A stretch of 64,000 bases of DNA, from NCBI RefSeq assembly GCF_012927275.1, contig NZ_JABBGG010000003.1:62001-126000 (forward strand). The letters run 5' to 3'. Below the pieces are notes generated by a model. It was not told the DNA's origin and ran no database searches. It worked only from the letters and a program-made list of their open reading frames with translations. The position numbers were made by a program, and so were the translations under genes. Below, one piece after another: positions 26,518-36,375 of this stretch. Each line of letters starts with the position of its first letter. The stretch's first letter is position 1. This DNA comes from Massilia polaris. Its GTDB lineage: Bacteria; Pseudomonadota; Gammaproteobacteria; Burkholderiales; Burkholderiaceae_D.

Positions 26518-27903
26518 TCAGCTGGTCGCTTGCGCGGCCAGCTGGCCGGATTCGAAATGCTCGGCCAGGCTCTGGCCCAGCTGGATTTCGACGGCGCCCT
26601 CGACCTGGCGCGCCAGCGCGGAAATATCGAGCGTCATCGGCGAATCCGGATTCAGGTCGTAGGCGGCGCCCGCGTCCAGGGTCAGTCCGCCGAACACGAA
26701 CAGACGGTACACCTCCGATATCTTCAGCCTGGACAGGTTCACCAGCAGCACCCAGTTATCGGCGCCCTCGCGTCCGCGCCGGCGCCATTTCGAACGCGCG
26801 ATCACATCCGTCTGGACCCGGCCGACCCAGCCCACCGTGACCATCTTCCCCATCAGCGCGGTCATCTCTTCGTAGCCGATGCGGGTATGCGCGCGGATCT
26901 CCTCGCTCGACACCAGCGCCGTATCGCCCTGCTGCGCGCGGCCGTGCATCACCTTCAGGATCGCCATCGCGTCGACAAAGGCGCCGCCCGGCACCGGCTC
27001 GTACCACCAGCGTTCGTACTTGACCACCGGCAGTGCGGCAGTCAGCACCGCGCCGGCCAGCGTGATCATCCACGACAGGTAGAGCCACAGCAGGAACAGC
27101 GGCAGCGCGGCCAGCGCGCCGTAGATGATGGCGTAGGTCGGAAACTGGCGGATAAACAGCGCGAACAGGCGCTTCGCGATCTCGAAGGCGATTGCGGCCA
27201 CCAGCCCGCCCCAGACGGCGTCGCGCCAGTCTACGAAGCGGTTCGGCACAGTCACATAGAGCATCGTGTAGGCGCCGGTGGTCAGGGCGATCGACACCAG
27301 CGTATAGAACACCGTGGCGACCAGCGGCGCGCTTCTGGCCAGGCCAGTGGTGGCGCCGAACAGCTGCGAGGTCGCGGTGATCGACAGGCCCATTAACAAT
27401 GGCCCGAGCGTCGCCAGCGCCCAGTAAATCGTGATCCGCTGCGCCAGCGGGCGCCCCTGCCGCACGCGCCAGATCTGGTTGAACGCGCGTTCGATCATGC
27501 CCATCATCGCGGCCGACGTGAGAATCAGCGCGACCGCGCCGACCGCGGACAGGCTCTTGGCTTTGCTGGCGAACTGCGTGAGGTTGCCGATGATGGTGTT
27601 GGCGATCCCCTTCGGCATCAGGGTCTGCACGAAGTAGGCGTCCAGCGCGCTGCGGAAGCTGCCGAAAATCGGGAAGGTCGTGAAAATCGCCAGCACGATC
27701 GTCAGCAACGGCACCAGCGCGAGCGTGGTGGTGAAGGTCAGGCTGCCGGCCAGTTGCGGCAGGCGCTCCTCGTTCAGGCGGCGCCGTGCAAACTGGAGCA
27801 GATCGCGCATCTGGCTCCAGGTCAGGCCGCGCATTGCGGCGGCGCCGACATCGATCATGTCGCTGGTGGACCGGGAGAGTGAACGGACTGTTTTTGAAAG
27901 CAT
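26518..27903 (-). CDS. YihY / BrkB-family inner-membrane protein
   Basis: A 461-residue membrane protein with six predicted helices in the first 290 residues and a soluble C-terminal tail of about 170. QLAGSLTFTTTLALVPLLTI near the first helix, FNQIWRVRQGRPLAQRITIY and RDAVWGGLVAAIAFEIAKRL are family hallmarks. It was once called ribonuclease BN, an assignment later withdrawn; the function remains unclear. The start at 27903 (MLSKTVRSLS) is tentative; MIDVGAAAM at 27858 is an alternative. Divergent from wrbA. Confidence 0.9.
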   Translation of the reverse strand: MLSKTVRSLSRSTSDMIDVGAAAMRGLTWSQMRDLLQFARRRLNEERLPQLAGSLTFTTTLALVPLLTIVLAIFTTFPIFGSFRSALDAYFVQTLMPKGIANTIIGNLTQFASKAKSLSAVGAVALILTSAAMMGMIERAFNQIWRVRQGRPLAQRITIYWALATLGPLLMGLSITATSQLFGATTGLARSAPLVATVFYTLVSIALTTGAYTMLYVTVPNRFVDWRDAVWGGLVAAIAFEIAKRLFALFIRQFPTYAIIYGALAALPLFLLWLYLSWMITLAGAVLTAALPVVKYERWWYEPVPGGAFVDAMAILKVMHGRAQQGDTALVSSEEIRAHTRIGYEEMTALMGKMVTVGWVGRVQTDVIARSKWRRRGREGADNWVLLVNLSRLKISEVYRLFVFGGLTLDAGAAYDLNPDSPMTLDISALARQVEGAVEIQLGQSLAEHFESGQLAAQATS

Positions 27904-27933
27904 GAACTGGTGAAAATCAGGCCCGGCTGCGGC

Positions 27934-28578
<645 letters not shown>

Positions 28579-28579
<1 letters not shown>

Positions 28580-28980
28580 TGGAAACATCGAAGGTCTATC
28601 ACATCGGAGCCGCGACCAGCCTGGCAATCCTGATCGCATGGCTGCTGGCATGGGAGATGGTGGTCGCGCCGCTCAAGCCGGGCGGATCACTGCTGGCGCT
28701 GAAGGTCATCCCGCTGCTGCTGCCGCTGCGCGGCGTACTCAAGCGCGACGTCTACACGCTGCAATGGTCATCGATGCTGATCCTGCTGTTCTTCGCCGAA
28801 GGCATCGTGCGCGGCTACAGCGACCGCGATGCCATCTCGCGCATGATGGGCTGGGGCGAAGTCGCGCTGGTTTGCGTCTACTTTACCTGCGCCCTGCTCT
28901 ACCTGCGCCCCTACAAAAAGGCCGCCAAGAAGATCGCGCGCGAACTTCTCGACAAGGTAAACCGCGCGACCCATGAGTGA
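28579..28980 (+). CDS. DUF2069 membrane protein
   Basis: A 133-residue protein with about four membrane helices (TSLAILIAWLLAWEMVV, LKVIPLLLPLRGVLK, SMLILLFFAEGIVRGY, VALVCVYFTCALLYLRPY). It matches DUF2069, a family often found next to wrbA in proteobacteria. Overlaps wrbA by 1 base and the dehydrogenase gene by 8, so it lies inside an operon. Function unknown. Confidence 0.85.
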
Positions 28981-30382
28981 GGAATTCCTCTCGCACTGCC
29001 GCCATATCGCCGGCGAACCGTTCGTCCTGACGACGGCCGCCGACATGGCCCCTTACCTCGACGACTGGCGCGGCCGGTTCACGGGGAAGGCGCTGGCCGT
29101 ACTGCGCCCCGCCGGCACCGGGCAGGTGGCGCAACTGGTCAAGGCGTGTGCGCACTGGCGCATCCCGGTGGTGCCGCAGGGCGGCAGGACAGGACTGGTG
29201 CTGGGCAGCGTGCCGGACCAAAGCGGCAGCGCGGTGGTGCTGTCGCTGTCGCGCATGAACCAGGTGCGCTCGATCGACGCGGTCAACCGCACGATGACGG
29301 TGGACGCGGGCTGCATCCTCCAGCAGGTGCAGGACGCAGCCGCGCTGCACGACTGCCTGTACCCGCTGTCGCTCGCCTCGGAAGGCAGTTGCACCGTCGG
29401 CGGCAACCTGTCCACCAATGCCGGCGGCACCGCCGTCCTCCGCTACGGTAACGCGCGCGAGCTGTGTCTCGGTCTTGAGGTGGTGACGCCGCAAGGCGAC
29501 ATCTGGAACGGCCTGCGCGCCCTGCGCAAGGACAATACCGGCTACGACCTGCGCGACCTGTTCATCGGCGCCGAAGGCACGCTCGGCGTCATCACCGCCG
29601 CAGTGCTCAAACTGCACCCTCTGCCCAAGGCGTCGTCCACCGCGCTGGTGGCGCTCGGCACAGTGCGCGACGCGCTCGACCTGCTGACGCTCATGCAGGA
29701 CCGCTGCGGCGCCTGCCTGACCGGCTTCGAACTGATGTCCGCCGTCTGCCTGGAGCTGGTCGCCACCCACTTCCCCGATTTGCCCAGGCCATTCGCCAGG
29801 CTCCACGGCCAATATGTGCTGCTTGAATTGTCCAGCTGCGAGTCGGAACAGCAGGCGTCCGGCATGCTCGAACGTGCGGTCGCCGTCGCGCTTGAGCGCT
29901 GCATCGCGCGGGACGCGGTCGTCGCCACATCGGCGGCCCAGTCGCGCGGCCTGTGGGACCTGCGCGAACACATCTCGATGGCGCAGGCAAAAGCCGGAAA
30001 GAACATCAAGCACGACATCGCGCTGCCAATCTCGCGCATCGCGCGCTTTATCGCCACCACCGACGCCCATCTGCGCGAAGCCTTCCCGGGCTGCGTGCTG
30101 GTGACCTTCGGGCACCTCGGCGACGGCAACCTGCATTACAACGTCGCGCCGCCGGAAGGCGTGCCGCATGATGAATTCCTCGACAACGAGCCGGCCATCA
30201 ACCGCATCGTGCACGACCAGGTCGACGCGTTCGGCGGTTCGATTTCGGCCGAACACGGCATCGGCGCCCTCAAGCGTGACGAACTCAGCCGTTACAAATC
30301 CCCAGTCGAACTGGACATGATGCGTGCGATCAAAGCGGCGCTCGACCCTCTCGGCATCATGAACCCTGGCAAAGTCCTCTGA
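28973..30382 (+). CDS. FAD-linked D-2-hydroxyacid dehydrogenase (D-lactate / D-2-hydroxyglutarate type)
   Basis: A 469-residue flavoprotein of the FAD-binding_4 / FAD-oxidase_C class. The FAD pyrophosphate-binding segment is PVVPQGGRTGLVLGSVP, followed by SEGSCTVGGNLSTNAGGTA and DNTGYDLRDLFIGAEGTLG. The C-terminal catalytic half has FGHLGDGNLHYNV with metal-site His residues and SAEHGIGALKRDEL. The family oxidises D-2-hydroxyglutarate, D-lactate or glycolate. As a single gene without GlcE/GlcF partners it most resembles D-2-hydroxyglutarate dehydrogenase. Third gene of the wrbA operon. Confidence 0.88.
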   Translation: MSEEFLSHCRHIAGEPFVLTTAADMAPYLDDWRGRFTGKALAVLRPAGTGQVAQLVKACAHWRIPVVPQGGRTGLVLGSVPDQSGSAVVLSLSRMNQVRSIDAVNRTMTVDAGCILQQVQDAAALHDCLYPLSLASEGSCTVGGNLSTNAGGTAVLRYGNARELCLGLEVVTPQGDIWNGLRALRKDNTGYDLRDLFIGAEGTLGVITAAVLKLHPLPKASSTALVALGTVRDALDLLTLMQDRCGACLTGFELMSAVCLELVATHFPDLPRPFARLHGQYVLLELSSCESEQQASGMLERAVAVALERCIARDAVVATSAAQSRGLWDLREHISMAQAKAGKNIKHDIALPISRIARFIATTDAHLREAFPGCVLVTFGHLGDGNLHYNVAPPEGVPHDEFLDNEPAINRIVHDQVDAFGGSISAEHGIGALKRDELSRYKSPVELDMMRAIKAALDPLGIMNPGKVL

Positions 30383-30396
30383 GCGAAGGAGTCGTC

Positions 30397-30831
30397 ATGG
30401 TGCGCATGCTGGTGGTCCTCGCAAGCCTTGTCGCTTGCGCGCAGGTGTCGTCACAGACTGTTTACAAATGCAGCGCCAACGGCAAGGTGACGTATGGCGA
30501 ACAGCCATGCAGCGCCGGGGCACAGGCCACGCTCGACGTTCCGCCCCCGCCGCCGCCCGATCCCGAACTGAAGGAACGGCTGGCGCGCCAGAAGGCGCTG
30601 GCCGACTCGCTCGAAAAGGATCGCCGCGAAGCGCAGGTGCAGGCGGCAACGGCCGCTCGCCCTGCCGCCGCCGCGCGCCCATCCCCGCAAATGCAGCGCT
30701 GCGAGAAGCTGCGCCTGCAGCTGAGGTGGGCTGAGGAAGACCTGCGCAAGGCCGCCGGCCCGGCTACCGAAGCGCTCCGGCTCAAGGCGCAACGCCAGGC
30801 CGAGGCGATGGCAGTTGAATGCCAGCGTTAG
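30397..30831 (+). CDS. DUF4124-domain exported protein
   Basis: A 144-residue protein with a signal peptide (MLVVLASLVACAQVSSQ) and an N-terminal DUF4124 module (TVYKCSANGKVTYGEQPC with two Cys), then a proline stretch and an Ala/Arg/Lys-rich coiled-coil tail. The family is periplasmic and of unknown function. AAGGAG precedes the ATG. It overlaps the start of the FtsX permease gene by 13 bases. Confidence 0.82.
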   Translation: MVRMLVVLASLVACAQVSSQTVYKCSANGKVTYGEQPCSAGAQATLDVPPPPPPDPELKERLARQKALADSLEKDRREAQVQAATAARPAAAARPSPQMQRCEKLRLQLRWAEEDLRKAAGPATEALRLKAQRQAEAMAVECQR

Positions 30832-33368
30832 GCGTCCTGTCACGCTGGCTGCTGCTTGGCGAATGGCGCGCCCATCCCCTGCGCGCGATTGTCGCGATCA
30901 TCGCCATCGCGGTCGGCGTCGCGATGGGATTTGCCGTCCACCTGATTAACGCCGCCGCCTTCAACGAATTTTCCGCCGCCGTCAAAAGCATCGCCGGGCA
31001 GGCCGACGTCCAGGTCACCGGGCGGGAGGCATGGTTCGACGAAGCGGTCTATCCGCGCCTTGCCAATCATCCGATGGTGGCCATTGCCTCGCCAGTGCTG
31101 GAGTTCCAGGTCGGCGCCGCCGGCAAGGAAGGGCCGCTCAGGGTCATCGGCATCGATGTGTTCCGCGCAGGGCAAGTGACGCCGGGCCTGATCGGCGCCG
31201 CCGACAACGGCAAGGCCACCGATACGCTCGCCGACGACGCGGTCTTCCTCTCTCCTGCCGCCCTCGAATGGCTCGGCGTGCGTGCCGGCGCCAGCGTGCC
31301 GCTGCGCGCCGGCACGGCGGCGGTCATGCTGCGCGTGGCCGGCAGCATGCTGCAGTCGCTGCCTGGCCAGCGCATCGGCGTCATGGACATCGGCGCGGCG
31401 CAGTGGCGCTTCAAGAAAACCGGGCAGCTGTCTCGGATCGACCTCAAGCTGCGTAGTGGCGTCAACCGCGACGCCTTTGAACGCGACCTGGCGCGCGAGC
31501 TTGAAAAGGACTTCCCCGGACGGTTCCTGGTCGGGCAGCCGGGCGACGAGGAACAGGAAAGCCGCACCAACAGCATGAGCCGCGCCTACCGGGTCAACCT
31601 GACCGTGCTCGCGCTGGTGGCGCTGTTCACCGGCGCGTTCCTCGTGTTCTCAACCCAGGCGCTGGCCGTCATCCGCCGCCGGGGGCAGTTCGCGCTGCTG
31701 CGGGTGCTGGGGCTGGAACGGCGGGCTTTGCTGCGCCAGGTCCTGATCGAGGGCGCAAGCCTCGGCGTCATCGGCGCGCTGCTCGGCATCGCGGGCGGCT
31801 ACGGGCTGGCCGCCGCTGCGCTACATTTTTTCGGCGGCGACCTTGGCGCCGGCTATTTTGCGGGCGTCAATCCGGAGGTCCAGTTCGCGCCAGTCGCCGC
31901 AGCCGTATTCTTTTCGCTGGGTTTTGGCGTGGCGCTGCTCGGCTGCCTGGCGCCGGCATGGGAAGCATCGCGGGCGGCTCCCGCAGCTGCCCTGAAGTCC
32001 GGCGCCGATGAAACGGCGCTGACGCACCTGGACCGCATCTGGCCATCGCTGGTCTGCATCGCGCTGGCAGCCGCGCTGTCGCAAGCGCCACCCGTATTTG
32101 AGCTTCCGATTCCCGGCTACCTTTCCATCGCCCTGTTGCTGGTCGGCGGCATCGGGCTGATGCCGCGCCTTGCGCGCAGCCTGTTTGGCGCGGCCAGCCG
32201 CCGCTACCAGCGCGACGCCTCCCCATCGCCAGTTCCGGCACTCGCGCTGGCGCGGCTCGGCAACGCGTCCGGGCAGGCCGCGATCGCACTGGGCGGCGTG
32301 CTGGCCAGCTTCAGCCTGATGGTCGCGATGGCGATCATGGTGTCGAGCTTCCGCATGTCGCTCGACGAATGGCTGGTGCAATTGCTGCCGGCGGACCTTT
32401 ATGCGCAGGTCGGGTCCAGCAGCGGCGCCGGCACTTTGGGGCTGGCCGAACAGGCTGCGATCGAAGGTCTTCCGGGTCTCGCGCGCATCGAATTCCAGCG
32501 CACGCGCCAGGTCTCGCTCGATCCTGCGCGCCCGCCGGTACGCCTGATGGCGCGGCCGATCGACCCGCTCGATCCGGGCAAGACCATGGCGATGACCGGC
32601 CAGTCGCTGCCGGTACCGGAGGGCGCCATGCCGGCCTGGGTATCGGAAGCCATGCTGGACCTGTACAAGGTCAAGCCGGGCGGCACGCTCGCGCTCCCGG
32701 TCGGGGGACGCATGCACGGCTTTTTCGTCGCTGGCGCCTGGCGCGATTACTCGAGCCAGTCCGGCGCCGTTCAGATGCGGCTGTCGGACTACCGCGCGCT
32801 GACCGGCGACACTGGCGCGAACGCATTCGCCATCTGGACGGATAAAGACGTTCCCGCCGCCCGCATCGAACAACAGATTCGCGCGCTGCCGTTCGGCGCC
32901 GCGCTCGAATACGCCCGCCCGGATGACATCCGATCCATGAGCCTGACGATATTCGACCGCAGCTTCGCCGTCACCTACCTGCTCGAAGCAATCGCGATTG
33001 CCATCGGGCTGTCCGGCGTCGCGGCCACGTTTTCGGCACAGACGCTGGCGCGTGCGAAGGAATTCGGCATGCTGCGGCATGTCGGCGTGACCCGCGGCCA
33101 GGTGCTGCGCATCCTGGCGCTTGAAGGAGGCGCGCTGACGGCGCTCGGGATCGCATGCGGCTTCCTGCTGGGACTTGTCATCAGCCTGATCCTCGTCTTC
33201 GTGGTCAATCCGCAGTCGTTCCATTGGTCGATGCAGCTGCACGTGCCATGGCCATTGATCGCAGTGGTCGCAACGGTACTGCTTGCGGCCTCGGTGCTGA
33301 CGGCACTGATGTCCGGCCGCTATGCGCTGTCGGGCGGTCCAATTCGCGCGGTCAGGGAGGACTGGTGA
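30819..33368 (+). CDS. FtsX-like ABC transporter permease (AttFG-like, two FtsX units)
   Basis: An 849-residue inner-membrane protein made of two FtsX halves. Helix 1 is about 22-45, followed by a MacB-like periplasmic domain, a first FtsX core at about 255-390 (FALLRVLGLERRALLRQVLI), two further helices, then a second periplasmic domain and FtsX core ending near 849 (FGMLRHVGVTRGQVLRILAL). Such mechanotransmission-type permeases need a cytosolic ATPase, but no ATPase gene adjoins it. The stop overlaps the start of an AttH-like gene by 1 base, the usual partner. Confidence 0.88.
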   Translation: MPALGVLSRWLLLGEWRAHPLRAIVAIIAIAVGVAMGFAVHLINAAAFNEFSAAVKSIAGQADVQVTGREAWFDEAVYPRLANHPMVAIASPVLEFQVGAAGKEGPLRVIGIDVFRAGQVTPGLIGAADNGKATDTLADDAVFLSPAALEWLGVRAGASVPLRAGTAAVMLRVAGSMLQSLPGQRIGVMDIGAAQWRFKKTGQLSRIDLKLRSGVNRDAFERDLARELEKDFPGRFLVGQPGDEEQESRTNSMSRAYRVNLTVLALVALFTGAFLVFSTQALAVIRRRGQFALLRVLGLERRALLRQVLIEGASLGVIGALLGIAGGYGLAAAALHFFGGDLGAGYFAGVNPEVQFAPVAAAVFFSLGFGVALLGCLAPAWEASRAAPAAALKSGADETALTHLDRIWPSLVCIALAAALSQAPPVFELPIPGYLSIALLLVGGIGLMPRLARSLFGAASRRYQRDASPSPVPALALARLGNASGQAAIALGGVLASFSLMVAMAIMVSSFRMSLDEWLVQLLPADLYAQVGSSSGAGTLGLAEQAAIEGLPGLARIEFQRTRQVSLDPARPPVRLMARPIDPLDPGKTMAMTGQSLPVPEGAMPAWVSEAMLDLYKVKPGGTLALPVGGRMHGFFVAGAWRDYSSQSGAVQMRLSDYRALTGDTGANAFAIWTDKDVPAARIEQQIRALPFGAALEYARPDDIRSMSLTIFDRSFAVTYLLEAIAIAIGLSGVAATFSAQTLARAKEFGMLRHVGVTRGQVLRILALEGGALTALGIACGFLLGLVISLILVFVVNPQSFHWSMQLHVPWPLIAVVATVLLAASVLTALMSGRYALSGGPIRAVREDW

Positions 33369-34435
33369 TGCGTATCCTGCTGGCGTTCCTGCTGTTCGCG
33401 GCGCAGCTGTGCCGCGCCGCGCCGCCTGTGTTCGCGCCGGTGACACCCGGCGCTGCGCTCGCGTTCCCGAAGGATTTCGGCGCCCATCCCGACTTCCGAA
33501 CCGAATGGTGGTACGTCACCGGCTGGCTGAACACCGCCGACGGCAAACCGCTTGGGTTCCAGGTCACGTTCTTCCGCAGCCGCACCGGGCACGACCCGGC
33601 CAACCCGAGCGCGTTCGCACCAAAGCAGCTGATTATTGGCCATGCCGCGCTGTCCGACCCGTCGCTCGGCAAGCTTGTGCACGACCAGCGCAGCGCGCGC
33701 GAGGGCTTCGGACTGGCCTATGCAAAGACCGGCACCACCGACCTCAAACTCGACGACTGGCGGATGACGCGCGCCGCAGACGGCAGCTACAAGGTCAGCA
33801 TCAAGTCGGCGCAGGTAGCGCTGGACCTTCGCCTCGCACCGACCCAGCCGGTACTACTCCAGGGCGCTGGCGGCTTCTCACGCAAGGGGGCGGACCCGCG
33901 CAACGCCAGCTACTACTACAGCGAACCGCAGCTGAAAGTCAGCGGCACCGTGGCCAGCGCCAAGGGCGGTAAAGCCAGGGTGGAAGGAACGGCGTGGCTC
34001 GATCACGAGTGGTCCAGCGAAGCGCTCGACCCGGCCGCCAGCGGGTGGGACTGGATCGGCGCCAACCTCGACGACGGCTCGGCCCTGATGGCTTTCCAGA
34101 TAAGAGGCAAGCAAGGTGGTAAACTATGGGGTCATGCGATGCTGCGCGACGCCTCCGGCAAGGTCACGCAGTATTCGCCCGATCAGGTCAGCTTCACTCC
34201 GCACGCGCGGTGGAAATCGCCGCGCACCAATGCCGTCTACCCGGTGGCGACGACGATTGTCACGGGCCGCACGCGCTGGCAGGTCAAGCCATTGCAGGAA
34301 GACCAGGAACTCGATTCGCGGCTATCCACGGGCGCCGTTTATTGGGAAGGCGCGGTGACGATCAGCCGCGATGGTGTCCCCGCCGGGCGTGGATACCTCG
34401 AGATGACTGGGTACGTCCGGCCGATGAAACTTTAA
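33368..34435 (+). CDS. AttH-like exported lipocalin/CrtC-fold protein
   Basis: A 355-residue secreted or periplasmic protein with signal peptide MRILLAFLLFAAQLCRA. FRTEWWYVTGWLNTADGKP, FFRSRTGHDPANPSAFAP and GTAWLDHEWSSEALDPAASG are typical of the AttH / carotenoid 1,2-hydratase-like family. These are encoded beside FtsX permeases and form a cargo or accessory component of uncertain role. The start is the ATG at 33368, overlapping the permease stop; the longer frame from 33155 lies in the permease. Confidence 0.88.
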   Translation: MRILLAFLLFAAQLCRAAPPVFAPVTPGAALAFPKDFGAHPDFRTEWWYVTGWLNTADGKPLGFQVTFFRSRTGHDPANPSAFAPKQLIIGHAALSDPSLGKLVHDQRSAREGFGLAYAKTGTTDLKLDDWRMTRAADGSYKVSIKSAQVALDLRLAPTQPVLLQGAGGFSRKGADPRNASYYYSEPQLKVSGTVASAKGGKARVEGTAWLDHEWSSEALDPAASGWDWIGANLDDGSALMAFQIRGKQGGKLWGHAMLRDASGKVTQYSPDQVSFTPHARWKSPRTNAVYPVATTIVTGRTRWQVKPLQEDQELDSRLSTGAVYWEGAVTISRDGVPAGRGYLEMTGYVRPMKL

Positions 34436-34464
34436 AAACAACAGAAAACGACAGCACTAACACG

Positions 34465-36285
34465 ATGAGCAAGAGCACCACCAGCACCACCCAGCCCGAT
34501 CCGAGAGCGGAAAAGGGCAGCCTCGCCGCGTTCAAGGGCCTATTGCCCTTCCTTCGTCCGTACCGCCGCCGGTTCATACTGGCCGCGATCGCGCTGGTGT
34601 TCGCCGCCGGCGCCACGCTCGCCATTCCTTACGCCTTCAAGCAGATGATCGACCACGGCTTCGCGCCGGCGGCCGGCCAGCGCAACATCGAAAACGTCAA
34701 CGAAACCTTTCTCGCGCTGTTCGCGGTAGCGAGCGTGCTGGCGGTGGCGACTGCCGCGCGTTTTTATACCGTGTCCTGGCTGGGCGAGCGCGTGACCGCC
34801 GACATCCGCGGCGCGGTCTACGGCCACGTCGTCACGCAGAGCCCCGAGTTTTTCGAGACCACGCAGACTGGCGAAGTCCTGTCGCGGATCACGACCGACA
34901 CCACGCTGATCCAGGCGGTCGTCGGCACCAGCATCTCGGTCGCCCTGCGCAACATGCTGCTGTTCCTCGGCGGCCTGGTGATGCTGTTCGTGACCAGCCC
35001 CAAGCTATCGTCGATCATCCTCGGCCTGCTGGTGCTGGTGGTGGTTCCGATCGTGCTGTTCGGCCGCCGCGTACGCGCCCTCTCGCGCGCCTCGCAGGAC
35101 CGCATCGCGGACGCCTCGGCAATGGCCGGCGAAATCCTCAACGCGATGCCGACGGTCCAATCGTTCACGCATGAACACATCGAATCGGCGCGTTTCGGCA
35201 AGTCGGTCGAAGGCGCGTTTTCCACCGCGATGAAGCGCATCCGCGCCCGCTCGCTGCTGACGATGATCGCGATCGTGCTCGTATTCGGCACCATCGTCTT
35301 CGTGTTGTGGCTCGGCGCCCACGCGGTACTCGAAGGCTCGATGACGGGCGGCGACCTCGGACAGTTCATTTTGTATGCGTCCATCGTCGCCGGGTCGATC
35401 GGCGCGCTGTCGGAAGTGATGGGCGAAGCGCAGCGCGCCGCCGGCGCTACCGAGCGCCTGCTCGAACTGCTGTCGGTGAAGTCGCCTATCCAGAATCCGG
35501 CCAAGCCCGCAGCACTTCCCGCGCGTACGGCCAACGGCGCCGCGCTCGCGCTCAACGACGTCACCTTCTCGTACCCATCGCGTCCTGAAACCGCGGCGCT
35601 CGGACACCTTTCGCTGCAGATCAAACCGGGTGAGACGGTCGCGGTGGTGGGTCCATCGGGCGCCGGCAAGACGACGCTGTTCCAGCTGTTCCTGCGCTTC
35701 TACGACCCGCAGGCTGGCTCGATCACGCTCGACGGCGTCGACATCCGCCAGCTTGACCTGCACACGCTGCGCGATGCGATCGGCATCGTCCCGCAAGACA
35801 CGGTCATATTCTCGGCCGACGCGATGGAAAATATCCGCTACGGCCGCGCCGGCGCGACCGACGAAGAAGTGATTGCAGCCGCAAAGATGGCGGCGGCCCA
35901 CGAGTTCATCGAACGCCTTCCACAGGGTTACAAGTCATTCCTTGGCGAGCGTGGCGTGCGCCTGTCGGGCGGCCAGCGTCAACGCATCGCGATCGCGCGT
36001 GCGCTGCTGAAAAATCCACCTCTGCTGCTGCTCGACGAAGCGACCAGCGCCCTCGACGCCGAATCCGAACGACTCGTTCAAAGTGCGCTGGAAGCGGCGA
36101 TGGTCGGCCGCACCACGGTCATCATCGCGCATCGTTTGGCGACAGTGCAGCGCGCCGACCGCATCATCGTGATGGAAGACGGCAAGATCGTCGAAACCGG
36201 CACGCACTCCTCGCTGGTAGCGCTCGGCGGCATCTACGCCAACCTCGCCGCGCTCCAGTTCCACAACGTGCACGTAACTCATTGA
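34465..36285 (+). CDS. ABC exporter, half-transporter (MsbA/LmrA-like)
   Basis: A 606-residue fused permease-ATPase. Six membrane helices occupy about 30-330; the nucleotide-binding domain follows with Walker A GPSGAGKTTLF, Q-loop GIVPQDTVIFS, signature RLSGGQRQRIAIARAL, Walker B LLLLDEATSALD and H-loop IIAHRL. It probably works as a homodimer exporting lipid or drug-like substrates; the substrate cannot be named. Start MSKSTTSTT at 34465 is chosen over the frame extension from 34126, which lies within the AttH gene. A 34-bp palindrome follows the stop. Confidence 0.9.
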   Translation: MSKSTTSTTQPDPRAEKGSLAAFKGLLPFLRPYRRRFILAAIALVFAAGATLAIPYAFKQMIDHGFAPAAGQRNIENVNETFLALFAVASVLAVATAARFYTVSWLGERVTADIRGAVYGHVVTQSPEFFETTQTGEVLSRITTDTTLIQAVVGTSISVALRNMLLFLGGLVMLFVTSPKLSSIILGLLVLVVVPIVLFGRRVRALSRASQDRIADASAMAGEILNAMPTVQSFTHEHIESARFGKSVEGAFSTAMKRIRARSLLTMIAIVLVFGTIVFVLWLGAHAVLEGSMTGGDLGQFILYASIVAGSIGALSEVMGEAQRAAGATERLLELLSVKSPIQNPAKPAALPARTANGAALALNDVTFSYPSRPETAALGHLSLQIKPGETVAVVGPSGAGKTTLFQLFLRFYDPQAGSITLDGVDIRQLDLHTLRDAIGIVPQDTVIFSADAMENIRYGRAGATDEEVIAAAKMAAAHEFIERLPQGYKSFLGERGVRLSGGQRQRIAIARALLKNPPLLLLDEATSALDAESERLVQSALEAAMVGRTTVIIAHRLATVQRADRIIVMEDGKIVETGTHSSLVALGGIYANLAALQFHNVHVTH

Positions 36286-36324
36286 TTTCTGAACCGTGTC
36301 TGTCCTGAGGAACATTGATTCCTC

Positions 36325-36358
36325 AATCGGGGTCCGTCCCCGGGGACGGACCCCGATT
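36325..36358. repeat. 34-bp perfect palindrome, copy 1
   Basis: AATCGGGGTCCGTCCCC followed by its exact reverse complement, with no loop. The central 30 bases (TCGGGGTCCGTCCCC and its complement) recur at 51261-51290. It lies between the ABC exporter stop and the threonine aldolase start. TTTT follows on the plus strand, so it may also act as a terminator of the exporter transcript. Confidence 0.9.
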
Positions 36359-36375
36359 TTCCAGAAGGAATTGTT

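Noticed and set aside
34126-34464. N-terminal extension of the ABC exporter from the first in-frame start
   Set aside because: This stretch is inside the AttH-like gene in another frame. The start at 34465 gives the normal exporter N-terminus.
36325-36358. Reading the 34-bp palindrome as a simple rho-independent terminator
   Set aside because: It has no loop, only four T residues on one side, and an equal copy at 51259-51292 is in a different context. A terminator role remains possible but does not explain the pair.
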